Assembly (NCBI GenBank): GCA_029567325.1
Contig: JAKQLF010000179.1
Coordinates: forward strand, 30,872-94,871
Direction of reading: 5' to 3'
Length of the DNA: 64,000 nucleotides
Origin: Bacteroidota bacterium
GTDB taxonomy: Bacteria > Bacteroidota > Bacteroidia > Chitinophagales > Saprospiraceae
Positions 1 through 7,658 of the stretch are shown here, in pieces. The position numbers were made by a program, and so were the translations under genes. Below the pieces are notes generated by a model. It did no database searches, was not told the origin of the DNA, and worked only from the letters and a program-made list of their open reading frames with translations. Position 1 is the first letter of the stretch, and each line of letters begins with the position of its first letter.

Positions 1-1
1 C

Positions 2-556
2 TTTCAAATTCAACAATTGGATAACCAAAGAATCACAGGGAAATTTTCTGATAATTTTGTAAGCGACCTACAAGATGCTTTTAATAACTTCGAAAATAAA
101 CAATTAGTAAAAATTGTTGGTACTGGTGAATTCACTAGATACGATAAAATCGAGACAGTAAAACTTATAGAATCTTTTGAATTCTTAGATGAAAAAGATG
201 TCCCATCAAGGCTCCAATCATTGGGGCTACTTAAAGATGGCTGGCTTGATGGAGAAGGGAAGGCGATTAATAATAGCTTTATAAATTGGTTTTCAGATGA
301 GTTTGAAAGAAACTTTAGCCCAGAACTTCCTCTCCCTTTCTTGTATCCAACACTTGATGGTGGAATCCAAGCCGAATGGTCAATAAATAACAATGAATTA
401 TCTGTGATAATAAATCCAGATCAGAATATTGGTCTTCTTCATAATTTATCAATAATCGATGATGAAGAAATGTCATTTGAAATTTTCTTTGATGTAAAAG
501 GGTGGGAAAAGCTAAATTCCTTTATAGCCAAACTGATCGGATCAAATGAAGGATAA
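2..556 (+). CDS. Conserved hypothetical protein, 5' end outside window
   Basis: The frame is open from the first bases of the window, and the only start-like codon near the edge is a TTG at 17, so the true start is probably further left. The visible part is about 180 residues, soluble and acidic, with no signal peptide or membrane segment. Near the middle is LKDGWLDGEGK, followed by a Pro/aromatic-rich stretch (LPLPFLYPTLDGGIQAEW) that looks like the family's most conserved part. Its stop overlaps the start of the next gene by 11 bases, so the two are translationally coupled. I do not recognise a function. The pairing with the next gene looks like a conserved two-gene module, possibly toxin-antitoxin or defence-like; that is inference only. 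Confidence 0.7.
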   Translation, partial: FQIQQLDNQRITGKFSDNFVSDLQDAFNNFENKQLVKIVGTGEFTRYDKIETVKLIESFEFLDEKDVPSRLQSLGLLKDGWLDGEGKAINNSFINWFSDEFERNFSPELPLPFLYPTLDGGIQAEWSINNNELSVIINPDQNIGLLHNLSIIDDEEMSFEIFFDVKGWEKLNSFIAKLIGSNEG

Positions 557-932
557 CACTATTTTATTAAGACAAGTTCATCCTGCTTTTATTCAAGGAG
601 AAAGGATTTCAGATCAAGTATTTTCCTCTCAAGTATTTAAACCAACTCAAAAGGATAATGGATTACTTTCAACATACAACGGTGATGAGTTTGATGCGAT
701 CTCAGCATATGAGCATTTTGTTTCTATGGAAATAGGTACCTCAATTGGTGTGGTGGGGGTTTCACATCAAGAGTGCAAAAATGTGTCTTTAAATGTAATA
801 GCAGATAACATTCCTTTTAAGGGTCATTGCTCGATTGACTATACAGGTTTGAGTCAAAATGAAGTTTCAAAAAAATCAAAAGTTTTAAAAGTGTTTGCTT
901 CTCAAAGAGGTTGGCTTTACCGTAAAAATTAA
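546..932 (+). CDS. Conserved hypothetical protein, second gene of overlapping pair
   Basis: A 128-residue soluble protein starting at an ATG inside the end of the preceding gene. The N-terminus carries LRQVHPAFIQ (residues 8-17) followed by FKPTQKDNGLLSTYNGD (31-47), and the C-terminus ends in a basic aromatic tail, QRGWLYRKN. These blocks look like conserved family signatures, but I cannot name a fold or activity. There is no signal peptide, membrane segment or metal-binding cluster. The 11-base overlap implies co-expression and possibly a physical partnership with the upstream product. About 100 bases of AT-rich DNA without a clear terminator follow, before a convergent gene on the other strand. 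Confidence 0.75.
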   Translation: MKDNTILLRQVHPAFIQGERISDQVFSSQVFKPTQKDNGLLSTYNGDEFDAISAYEHFVSMEIGTSIGVVGVSHQECKNVSLNVIADNIPFKGHCSIDYTGLSQNEVSKKSKVLKVFASQRGWLYRKN

Positions 933-1031
933 AATAAGGTATAATTTTTGAAACCAAAAATCTTCATTACGAGCTTCATCAGACAGTGAAAAAAACTTAG
1001 GCCAAAATGGCATCTTCAAACTTAATTCAAC

Positions 1032-1901
1032 TTAATCCAGCTTAATTCCTTCAAAAACCTCGTTGGGTATTGTGACTTTATCCGGCTTTAATATCGTCTT
1101 TATTGTATTGTCCATGTACTGGACTTTTATTGTGCCTAATTTTGCAGTTTTGACCAGGTCGGTAAACCATACATATTCGAAATTAAAAGAAGGAACCTCC
1201 ATAGGCCCAATTGGACCAACACATTTTACAGATTTCTTAGATGTGCCTTTTTCTATAACTTTTTCCCCCACAGGGTCGTAACCCACAATTTCAACCCATA
1301 TGTATTTTATCACTTTTTTAGTTGGATTCAAAAAACTGATTGATAAGGAGACTCCTTGGGTATATTGGCTTTCATCAAAGATTGACCAATTCGCTATTGC
1401 TACACCATCTGTTGAACACTTATCAATAAAAGATTTAAACTTTGCCAAAGATTTTTCTTTAGCAATCAACTTTTCAGCTTCCATTTCCTCATTCAGTCTT
1501 TTCAAATATAACTCTTTGTCCTCTTTCTCTCTCCTGATCTCAACCGATAAGTTCCTAGACTCGATCAGCAATGTTTCTAAATCAATTTTTTGGTTATTCT
1601 CAAAAGCAACCAATTCATTTTCATCAATTGTAACAAAAGTTTTATGTATGATGTATGGAAGGCTATCAATAAAGATCTCAAGGTAATCCACCTCCCTGCC
1701 GTTACACAACGCTTTTCTCGATACTGCTACCTTTTGTTTATTGGATACTGAAATTGTAGGTTCTGGTATGCAACTATTCCGGAAAGTGCTGCCTATCTTG
1801 ATTGTAATGTTGACTATTCCAAAACATGGTTGGTAGCTTTTGGTATTTGATATTCCTTGAAACCACAGGAAGGAGAAAAGAACTATAATAATTGTTTTCA
1901 T
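1032..1901 (-). CDS. Hypothetical exported protein with charged helical middle
   Basis: A 289-residue protein starting with a Sec-type signal peptide (hydrophobic IIIVLFSFLWFQGI, roughly residues 4-17), so it is probably periplasmic or surface exposed. Residues about 105-160 are rich in Glu, Lys, Arg and Leu and probably form a long helix or coiled coil. The last 120 residues look beta-rich and include SISFLNPTKKVIKYIWVEI. I do not recognise the family. It lies 47 bases downstream of another unrecognised gene on the same strand, and the two may be co-transcribed. It converges with the cassette at the left edge of the window. Confidence 0.65.
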   Translation of the reverse strand: MKTIIIVLFSFLWFQGISNTKSYQPCFGIVNITIKIGSTFRNSCIPEPTISVSNKQKVAVSRKALCNGREVDYLEIFIDSLPYIIHKTFVTIDENELVAFENNQKIDLETLLIESRNLSVEIRREKEDKELYLKRLNEEMEAEKLIAKEKSLAKFKSFIDKCSTDGVAIANWSIFDESQYTQGVSLSISFLNPTKKVIKYIWVEIVGYDPVGEKVIEKGTSKKSVKCVGPIGPMEVPSFNFEYVWFTDLVKTAKLGTIKVQYMDNTIKTILKPDKVTIPNEVFEGIKLD

Positions 1902-1948
1902 TACTTAAACATAATTTAAAATAAACAAATAAAATCATTCCAAACTTC

Positions 1949-2542
1949 TCACCAATTCAAATCAGAAGTTTTAAACTCAAGCTGCCTAACTCCTTCGTCA
2001 AAAAATTCGACTTCAATAAGTAATCGAGAACAGGATTTGAGCCTCTTTATAATGTCTTGCTCTCGATTGAGAAATATAGTTTCATTACTTCCATCAGACG
2101 GATCTTGATAATTGTATGTGATTGGCTTACCTTCATCAAATTTCAGTCTTACAGCGTGATTGTAGCCACTAAGAAATTGACCCTTAGAAATCGATAAATA
2201 AACATCAATGTCTTTTGTTCTCCTTATGGTGAGATAAGCTTGTGACCCTCCATCATAAGGAAACTTAAATTGAAGGTCATCGAGTGCCTGGATCTGAGCA
2301 TATTTATTTGTAATGCCATCCATCTGATTTAATTCTTGTTTATACTGCCATGTGTAAGGACTGTTTCTTCTGAGCTCTGCTCTGTCTATACTATCCTGGA
2401 CTGCTAAAAGATTATCAATGCTGTCCTGAATGTGAGTGTTTTGTTCTGAGTTAACTATATTAGAATTGTTATCATTCATTAACCCACCAATTACTACTAT
2501 TAGAAGGAAGGCTACAAGAATCCAAAGTAAAGTTTTCTTCAT
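1949..2542 (-). CDS. Hypothetical membrane-anchored protein
   Basis: A 197-residue protein with one N-terminal hydrophobic segment (LLWILVAFLLIVVIGGLM, residues 5-22), which suggests an inner-membrane anchor or uncleaved signal. A low-complexity Asn/Ser/Asp linker follows, and then a soluble domain of about 120 residues. The domain contains YLTIRRTKDIDVYLSISKGQ and ends LEFKTSDLNW. I recognise no catalytic motif. It is upstream of the 1032-1901 gene on the same strand. Function unknown. Confidence 0.65.
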   Translation of the reverse strand: MKKTLLWILVAFLLIVVIGGLMNDNNSNIVNSEQNTHIQDSIDNLLAVQDSIDRAELRRNSPYTWQYKQELNQMDGITNKYAQIQALDDLQFKFPYDGGSQAYLTIRRTKDIDVYLSISKGQFLSGYNHAVRLKFDEGKPITYNYQDPSDGSNETIFLNREQDIIKRLKSCSRLLIEVEFFDEGVRQLEFKTSDLNW

Positions 2543-2765
2543 GGATATTATATTTTAGTTTTTTGACAAGTCTACGTAAATAGAAAAGGGAATACGGTCA
2601 TTAGAAATTATATAACTAATAATTTATATAGTACAATATTTATGCCAGCTATAATACTTGGATTGAAATCATATAAAAACTGTTTCGACTAAGCAAAATA
2701 GAAGGTTTAAATGATAGGGTTTACTAGAACAAATAGCCTTTTAATGTGCAAAATTCGTGCAAAAA

Positions 2766-2794
2766 GAAAAAGCCCGTGTAGGAACGAGCTTTTC
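2766..2794 (-). terminator. Rho-independent terminator of the tRNA
   Basis: Read on the minus strand, a stem AAAAGC-T-CGT pairs with ACG-G-GCTTTT around a short loop, and the descending arm ends in a run of T. It lies about 40 bases beyond the 3' end of the tRNA and fits as its terminator. Confidence 0.6.
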
Positions 2795-2834
2795 AAAATT
2801 TTATAAGTATTTAATATTCAAATACTTACGTAAG

Positions 2835-2908
2835 TGGGCCCACATGGACTTGAACCATGGACCACCTGATTATGAGTCAGGTGCTCTAACCGACTGAGCT
2901 ATAGGCCC
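2835..2908 (-). tRNA. tRNA with CAT anticodon (Ile2 or elongator Met)
   Basis: On the minus strand the 74-base sequence begins GGGCCTATAGCTCAG and folds as a cloverleaf. The acceptor stem is GGGCCTA/TGGGCCC with discriminator A, and the anticodon arm is CCTGA-CTCATAA-TCAGG, giving anticodon CAT. The T arm contains GTTCAAGTC. The 3' CCA is not encoded. CAT may read Met, or AUA (Ile) if modified to lysidine. The D-arm and acceptor resemble the lysidine type seen in this phylum, but I cannot settle this by eye. Its own promoter (2948-2977) and terminator (2766-2794) suggest a single-gene transcript. Confidence 0.93.
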
Positions 2909-2947
2909 TTCTTCTTTTAGATTTCTTCAAATCTTGAAAAAGTGGTG

Positions 2948-2977
2948 CAAATGTAAGAAATTATCATCTTATTACAA
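2948..2977 (-). promoter_or_regulatory. Bacteroidota-type promoter for the tRNA
   Basis: On the minus strand there is TTG, then 19 bases, then TACATTTG, an exact match to the Bacteroidota -33/-7 pattern (TTG, 17-23 bases, TAnnTTTG). Transcription would begin near 2942, about 34 bases before the tRNA. Confidence 0.65.
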
Positions 2978-3045
2978 GTTCAAGCCATTGTTTTTTAAGA
3001 TTATTTAGTCTTTTTTGAAGTGATCGTTCAAAGTAATTCAATAAA

Positions 3046-3078
3046 TTGACCTAAAAAAGGTCAGATATCCTAATTTTG
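3046..3078 (+). promoter_or_regulatory. Bacteroidota-type promoter for smpB-trkAH
   Basis: TTG at 3046-3048, 22 bases, then TAATTTTG at 3071-3078. The predicted transcript start is near 3085, about 30 bases before the smpB ATG. It would drive the whole four-gene run to 6850. Confidence 0.6.
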
Positions 3079-3115
3079 CAAACCCATTTTAGTTTTGGGA
3101 AAAAATTATCGATAC

Positions 3116-3571
3116 ATGAGCACTCCAAAGGAGATCATCAATAGAAAAGCAAAATTTGAATATCACTTCGTTCAAGAATTTGAAGCGGGTATTGCCCTGA
3201 CTGGAACTGAAGTAAAAGCCCTTAGGCAAGGCAATGCCAACCTTACTGATGCTTATTGTTTGTTTGATGGCAAATTTCTTATCCTGAAAAGTATGTATAT
3301 TGGTGATTATAAAGAAGGCAATCTTTACAATCATGAGCACCGAAGAGATCGCATTTTACTTTTAAGGAAGCCAGAGCTCAAAAAAATAGAAAGAAGGATG
3401 ACAGAAAAAGGTATGACCGTTGTACCTTACAAAGCATACTTTAGTCCGCGAGGTTTTGTCAAACTTCAAATTGTTCTTGCACAAGGTAAAAAGGAGTTTG
3501 ATAAAAGAGAGACCATCAAAGAAAGGGACAATAAACGCGAAATTGATAGAATCAAGAAAATTTATAAATAG
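3116..3571 (+). CDS. smpB: SsrA-binding protein SmpB
   Basis: SmpB binds tmRNA and brings it to ribosomes stalled on broken mRNAs, so that the nascent chain is tagged for proteolysis and the ribosome is freed. The 151-residue product has the usual length and hallmarks: NRKAKFEYHF near the N-terminus, the GIALTGTEVKALR block, the LLRKPELKKIE segment, and a basic C-terminal tail (KRETIKERDNKREIDR...) that would enter the mRNA channel. I chose the ATG at 3116 rather than an in-frame TTG at 3095, because MSTPKEIINRKA is the typical SmpB beginning and the promoter lies just upstream. trkA follows 12 bases later, an unusual partner that suggests a shared transcript. Confidence 0.95.
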   Translation: MSTPKEIINRKAKFEYHFVQEFEAGIALTGTEVKALRQGNANLTDAYCLFDGKFLILKSMYIGDYKEGNLYNHEHRRDRILLLRKPELKKIERRMTEKGMTVVPYKAYFSPRGFVKLQIVLAQGKKEFDKRETIKERDNKREIDRIKKIYK

Positions 3572-3583
3572 CAAAATAGCCGC

Positions 3584-4924
3584 ATGAAAATAGTACTCGC
3601 TGGTGCAGGAGATATCGGTTTTCATCTAGCAAAGATGCTTTCTTCAGAACAACACGACATTGTTTTGATAGATACCAGTGAATCCGTTTTGGAATACGCA
3701 GCCACGCACCTGGATGTACTCGTCATAAAAGGTGATAGTTCTTCTGTCGATATTTTACGTAATGCAGGTATTAAATCTACTGACTTATTCATCGCAGTGA
3801 CTACTCATGAAAGTGTAAATTTGATATCGTGTATCCTTGCCAAAAGATTGGGTGCCAAGCAAACCATCGCTAGAGCAAGTAAATCAGAGTTCGTACAAAA
3901 AGAACAAAAGCAAATATTTGTAGATCTGGGTATCGACAAAATTATTTACCCTACCCAATTGGCTGCTTTCGAAATACGAAGATTACTCAAGCTCAGTAAA
4001 GTAACCGATAATTTCGAGTTTGAAGGCGGTAAAATGTCGGTGTTGGGTATCGTCCTTGGCGAAACTTCCCCATTTATAGGAAGGTCTCTCAGAGAAATGG
4101 ATGAATTATATCCTCAAATGGATAGCAGACCAATCGCCGTTTTACGCGGACATGAAACCATTTTGCCAAGGAGCAACACCACATTGAGAATCAATGACCA
4201 CGTATATTTCATCACTTTGGCAAAAGATAGAGATCAGCTCCTGCGCATCATCGGATCGGACAAAAAAGAAATCAAAAAAATAATGGTTCTTGGGGGTTCT
4301 GGTGTAGGATTGGAGACTGCGATTTTATTGGAAGAGAACTATGACCTGACCATTGTTGATAAAGACAAAGAAAACTGTAAGCGTTTAGTAGATAAACTTC
4401 ATGACAGTTTGGTAATTGAAGCTGATCCTTCAAATATTGAGCTCCTCAAAGAAGAAGGACTTTCAAGGATGGATGCTGTGATCGCTGTCACACCAAATTC
4501 AGAAACCAACATCATAGCCTGCCTCATGTCTGAACAGAGTGGAGTGCAGAAAACCATTGCATTGGTAGATAATACCGATTACACACACATCAGCCAACGC
4601 ATTGGTATTGATACCATCATCAATAAAAAGCTCATTGCCGCCAACAACATTTTTAGATTTGTGCGAAAGGGACAAATTGAAGCAATAACCAGCCTTCATG
4701 GTGTGGATGCTGAGATCATAGAATATGTCATCAGACAAGACAGTCCGCTTACAGAAAAACCATTGCGCGAACTAAATTTTCCAGCCAATGGTATCGTAGC
4801 AGGAGTCATAAGAGATGCAGAAAGTATTGTACCAAATGGCAACTTTCAATTACAAGTAAATGATAAAGTAATCGTATTGGCAATGACTTCTTCCATACAA
4901 AAGGTGGACGATTTATTCAGATAG
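3584..4924 (+). CDS. trkA: Trk potassium-uptake regulatory subunit TrkA
   Basis: TrkA is the cytoplasmic NAD(H)/nucleotide-binding ring that gates the TrkH potassium channel. The 446-residue protein has the full duplicated architecture. RCK 1 starts with a Rossmann motif, AGAGDIG (residues 6-12), and an acidic ribose-binding residue in VLIDTSE. It is followed by a TrkA_C domain. RCK 2 begins near residue 233 (MVLGGSGVGLE, then TIVDKDKENC), with a second TrkA_C domain at the end. The gene is followed after a single base by trkH, the expected channel partner, so the two form one operon. Confidence 0.95.
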   Translation: MKIVLAGAGDIGFHLAKMLSSEQHDIVLIDTSESVLEYAATHLDVLVIKGDSSSVDILRNAGIKSTDLFIAVTTHESVNLISCILAKRLGAKQTIARASKSEFVQKEQKQIFVDLGIDKIIYPTQLAAFEIRRLLKLSKVTDNFEFEGGKMSVLGIVLGETSPFIGRSLREMDELYPQMDSRPIAVLRGHETILPRSNTTLRINDHVYFITLAKDRDQLLRIIGSDKKEIKKIMVLGGSGVGLETAILLEENYDLTIVDKDKENCKRLVDKLHDSLVIEADPSNIELLKEEGLSRMDAVIAVTPNSETNIIACLMSEQSGVQKTIALVDNTDYTHISQRIGIDTIINKKLIAANNIFRFVRKGQIEAITSLHGVDAEIIEYVIRQDSPLTEKPLRELNFPANGIVAGVIRDAESIVPNGNFQLQVNDKVIVLAMTSSIQKVDDLFR

Positions 4925-4925
4925 G

Positions 4926-6377
4926 ATGATCAATTTACAACCCATATCAAATGTTATAGGTGTATTGCTCATTGTATTGGGTATCGCAATGTTACTGTGT
5001 TTACCTGTATCGTGGTATTTTAATTCTGGAGATGGTTCGGCGCTCCTCAACGCTGGGAGTATTACCATGATATGTGGCATTTTATCGTGGAAATATAGAT
5101 TTAATGAAAATCCGGAGAGTCTCAACAAAAGGGAAGGCATTCTTATTGTAGCAGCCTCATGGATATTTATGAGTTTATTTTCGGCTTTACCATATTTATT
5201 TTCAGATACTTTGGTCAATCCTGCCAATGCCATCTTTGAATCTGTGTCAGGTCTCACTACTGCTGGAGCGTCAGTTTTTGATGACATCGAGGTATTGCCA
5301 GAAGGTATTTTATTTTGGCGAAGCTTGACTCAGTGGATCGGTGGCATGGGTATCATTGTCCTCACCGTGGCCCTTTTTCCACTTTTGGGAATAGCAGGCA
5401 TTGAGCTTTTTACTGCCGAGTCACCTGGACCTACAACTGACAAAATACATCCACGGATAAAAGAAACTGCTAAGCGACTTTGGCTTCTATACATTGGCAT
5501 TACTTTATTGTGTGCAATGCTTTTCTACTTTGAAGGCATGACCATGTTTGAAGCCATCAACCATGCTTTCACTACGATGGCAACAGGAGGATTTTCTACC
5601 AGAAATGCATCGATGGCTGCCTTTTCTCCTATAATCCAATATACCACGACCCTATTTATGTTTATCGCAGGTACCAACTACTTTATCATTTATAGTTTGG
5701 CCAAAGGGAGATTCAGAAGGGTTTGGTATAATGATGAATTTAGACTGTACACGATCGTTGTATTGTTTTTCACCCTAGTGATGACGATAGGGGTTTTTTA
5801 CAGAACAGATAATAGTTTTGAACAATCATTTAGAGAAGTAGTCTTCCAAGTGGTTTCACTTATCACGACCACTGGTTTTGTATCCGCTGATTATACTGCT
5901 TGGGGCTATGGTCTTACTGCCATTTGTTTTTTATTGTTATTCATTGGGGCAAGTGCCGGATCCACAGCAGGCGGTATCAAAATCATAAGACATTTAGTAT
6001 TCATCAAAAATACGCTGCTGGAATTCAAGCGTATTTTACATCCAAGAGCTGTCATTAGGATAAAAATAAATAAAGAAATCGTCGCTCCTAAAATCCTTAC
6101 ACACATCCTGGTATTTCTACTCATCTATCTTGGCGTTTTTATCATGGGAACCTTTGCTTTGGCTTTAATGGAGTACGACCTACTCACCGCTGCAGGAGCA
6201 GTGGCCACCTGTTTGGGTAACGTCGGTCCGGGAATTGGGGATGTTGGCCCGATGAATAATTTTTCGGGTCTTTCTGATTTAGCCAAACTTTTTTTATCCT
6301 TGATCATGATCATTGGTCGACTGGAACTTTTCACCATTCTTTTCCTGTTTACTCCTTACTTTTGGAAAGTAAATTAA
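4926..6377 (+). CDS. trkH: Trk potassium channel subunit TrkH
   Basis: An integral membrane protein of 483 residues that forms the potassium pathway of the Trk system. Four pore-loop repeats of the SKT superfamily are visible, with their selectivity-filter glycines: SGLTTAGAS, TTMATGGFSTRN, SLITTTGF and TCLGNVGPG. They sit between pairs of hydrophobic helices. Length and order match TrkH/KtrB proteins; the adjacent trkA with two RCK units argues for TrkH. Its 3' end overlaps the next gene by about 16 bases if the latter uses TTG at 6362. Confidence 0.95.
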   Translation: MINLQPISNVIGVLLIVLGIAMLLCLPVSWYFNSGDGSALLNAGSITMICGILSWKYRFNENPESLNKREGILIVAASWIFMSLFSALPYLFSDTLVNPANAIFESVSGLTTAGASVFDDIEVLPEGILFWRSLTQWIGGMGIIVLTVALFPLLGIAGIELFTAESPGPTTDKIHPRIKETAKRLWLLYIGITLLCAMLFYFEGMTMFEAINHAFTTMATGGFSTRNASMAAFSPIIQYTTTLFMFIAGTNYFIIYSLAKGRFRRVWYNDEFRLYTIVVLFFTLVMTIGVFYRTDNSFEQSFREVVFQVVSLITTTGFVSADYTAWGYGLTAICFLLLFIGASAGSTAGGIKIIRHLVFIKNTLLEFKRILHPRAVIRIKINKEIVAPKILTHILVFLLIYLGVFIMGTFALALMEYDLLTAAGAVATCLGNVGPGIGDVGPMNNFSGLSDLAKLFLSLIMIIGRLELFTILFLFTPYFWKVN

Positions 6378-6850
6378 TCACTTTGAAAGTTAAAAATGAA
6401 TATCAACAATGGTTTGATACCGTAGAAATCACGGACAAATCAGAACTTGACCATTTAGCTGCACAAGCTACAACATCCGCCTATCAGAAAATTGATTGTC
6501 TGGAATGTGCAAAATGTTGCCTCACCACGGTTACGACATTTACAGAATCAGATATTCAATCTGCGGCGAAGTCGTTGGCTATGTCTTCAAAAAATTTCAA
6601 AAAGCAATATTTATTTATGGATCTGGACGGTAACTATACCACGCAAAATGTGCCATGCCCTTTTCTAGACCTTGATGATCATAAATGCAAAATATATGAC
6701 AACAGGCCACATGCTTGCAGGTCCTTTCCGCACACGCACAAAGATCATTTTCTCACTAGAAAAAGAGTACATATAGAAAATGCCAAATTTTGCGGCATTA
6801 CAACCTATGTATTAGATACCCTCAAAACCAACTTTACGAAAACTAGATAG
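6362..6850 (+). CDS. YkgJ-family cysteine cluster protein
   Basis: A 162-residue protein of the YkgJ (zinc/iron-chelating) family. It has CLECAKCC (CxxCxxCC) about residues 41-48, then CPFLDLDDHKCKIYDNRP with HACRSFP, and a further Cys in AKFCGITTY. These residues are thought to bind a metal or Fe-S cluster; the biochemical role of the family is not settled. No ATG lies early enough, so the start is a TTG at 6362, or possibly the TTG at 6383. It overlaps the end of trkH and shares its transcript. Its last 8 bases overlap the convergent superoxide dismutase gene. Confidence 0.85.
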   Translation: MESKLITLKVKNEYQQWFDTVEITDKSELDHLAAQATTSAYQKIDCLECAKCCLTTVTTFTESDIQSAAKSLAMSSKNFKKQYLFMDLDGNYTTQNVPCPFLDLDDHKCKIYDNRPHACRSFPHTHKDHFLTRKRVHIENAKFCGITTYVLDTLKTNFTKTR

Positions 6851-7592
6851 CAGCGTATTTTTTACCAACTACGTCCCAGTTTATTAAACTCAAAAATCCA
6901 GTAACATAGTCTTTTCTCAAATTTTGGTATTTGAGATAATAAGCATGTTCCCAAACATCAATGCCTAATATAGGTGTTCCTCCCTGAGCAACAATTTTAC
7001 TCATCAAGGGATTGTCTTGGTTGGGAGTAGATGAAATAAAAACTTCTCCATTTTTATCAACAGCAAGCCATGCCCATCCAGACCCAAATACTTTCATTGC
7101 AGCGTCGGAAAATGCGGTTTTAAATCCTTCGAAAGAAGTAAATTTCTTTTTTATAGCTTCCCCAAGTTTACCTTCAGGCATTTTTGCACCTCCTGGAGTC
7201 ATTATTTCCCAAAACAAAGTGTGGTTAAAATGTCCCCCAGCATTATTTCTTACTGCATTTTCCGTTGCATTTCCTGTCAGAGACATCATGATTTCTGTAA
7301 TAGACTTACCCTTTAGCGGTGAGGTTTCTAATGCTTTATTTAGATTAGTTACATAGCCGGCATGGTGTTTACCATGGTGAATTTGCATGGTCATTTCGTC
7401 AATAATGGGCAACAATGCATTATGGGCATATGGCAGCGCTGGTAGGGTGAATGGCTCTGCCATAGTTCCAGCAGCCATCGCTGAAGTCCCGTCTTTGCCC
7501 AATTCTTTACTAGATTTACAGGCAATCATTGGGACCAAACCTATGCCGAGAGAAATCATACCTGCTTGCTTGGAAAACTTCCTTCTATTCAT
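6843..7592 (-). CDS. sod: Exported Fe/Mn superoxide dismutase with Tat-lipoprotein-like leader
   Basis: Dismutates superoxide to peroxide and oxygen. From residue 50 on, the protein is a complete Fe/Mn SOD. The first His ligand is in MQIHHGKHH, the second in GGHFNHTLFW, and Asp and His are in DVWEHAYYLKY; GSGWAWL is also present. It differs from ordinary cytoplasmic SODs in its N-terminus: NRRKFSKQAG resembles a twin-arginine motif, a hydrophobic stretch follows, then a lipobox-like PMIAC with Cys25. It may therefore be folded inside, exported by Tat and lipid-anchored. Metal choice (Fe or Mn) cannot be read safely. Its stop overlaps the convergent YkgJ-like gene by 8 bases. Confidence 0.93.
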   Translation of the reverse strand: MNRRKFSKQAGMISLGIGLVPMIACKSSKELGKDGTSAMAAGTMAEPFTLPALPYAHNALLPIIDEMTMQIHHGKHHAGYVTNLNKALETSPLKGKSITEIMMSLTGNATENAVRNNAGGHFNHTLFWEIMTPGGAKMPEGKLGEAIKKKFTSFEGFKTAFSDAAMKVFGSGWAWLAVDKNGEVFISSTPNQDNPLMSKIVAQGGTPILGIDVWEHAYYLKYQNLRKDYVTGFLSLINWDVVGKKYAAI

Positions 7593-7658
7593 TATTCATT
7601 ATTTTTAAAAAACATTAAAAAACTAAACGTTTATGGTATTGGCAAATCCGTAAATATA

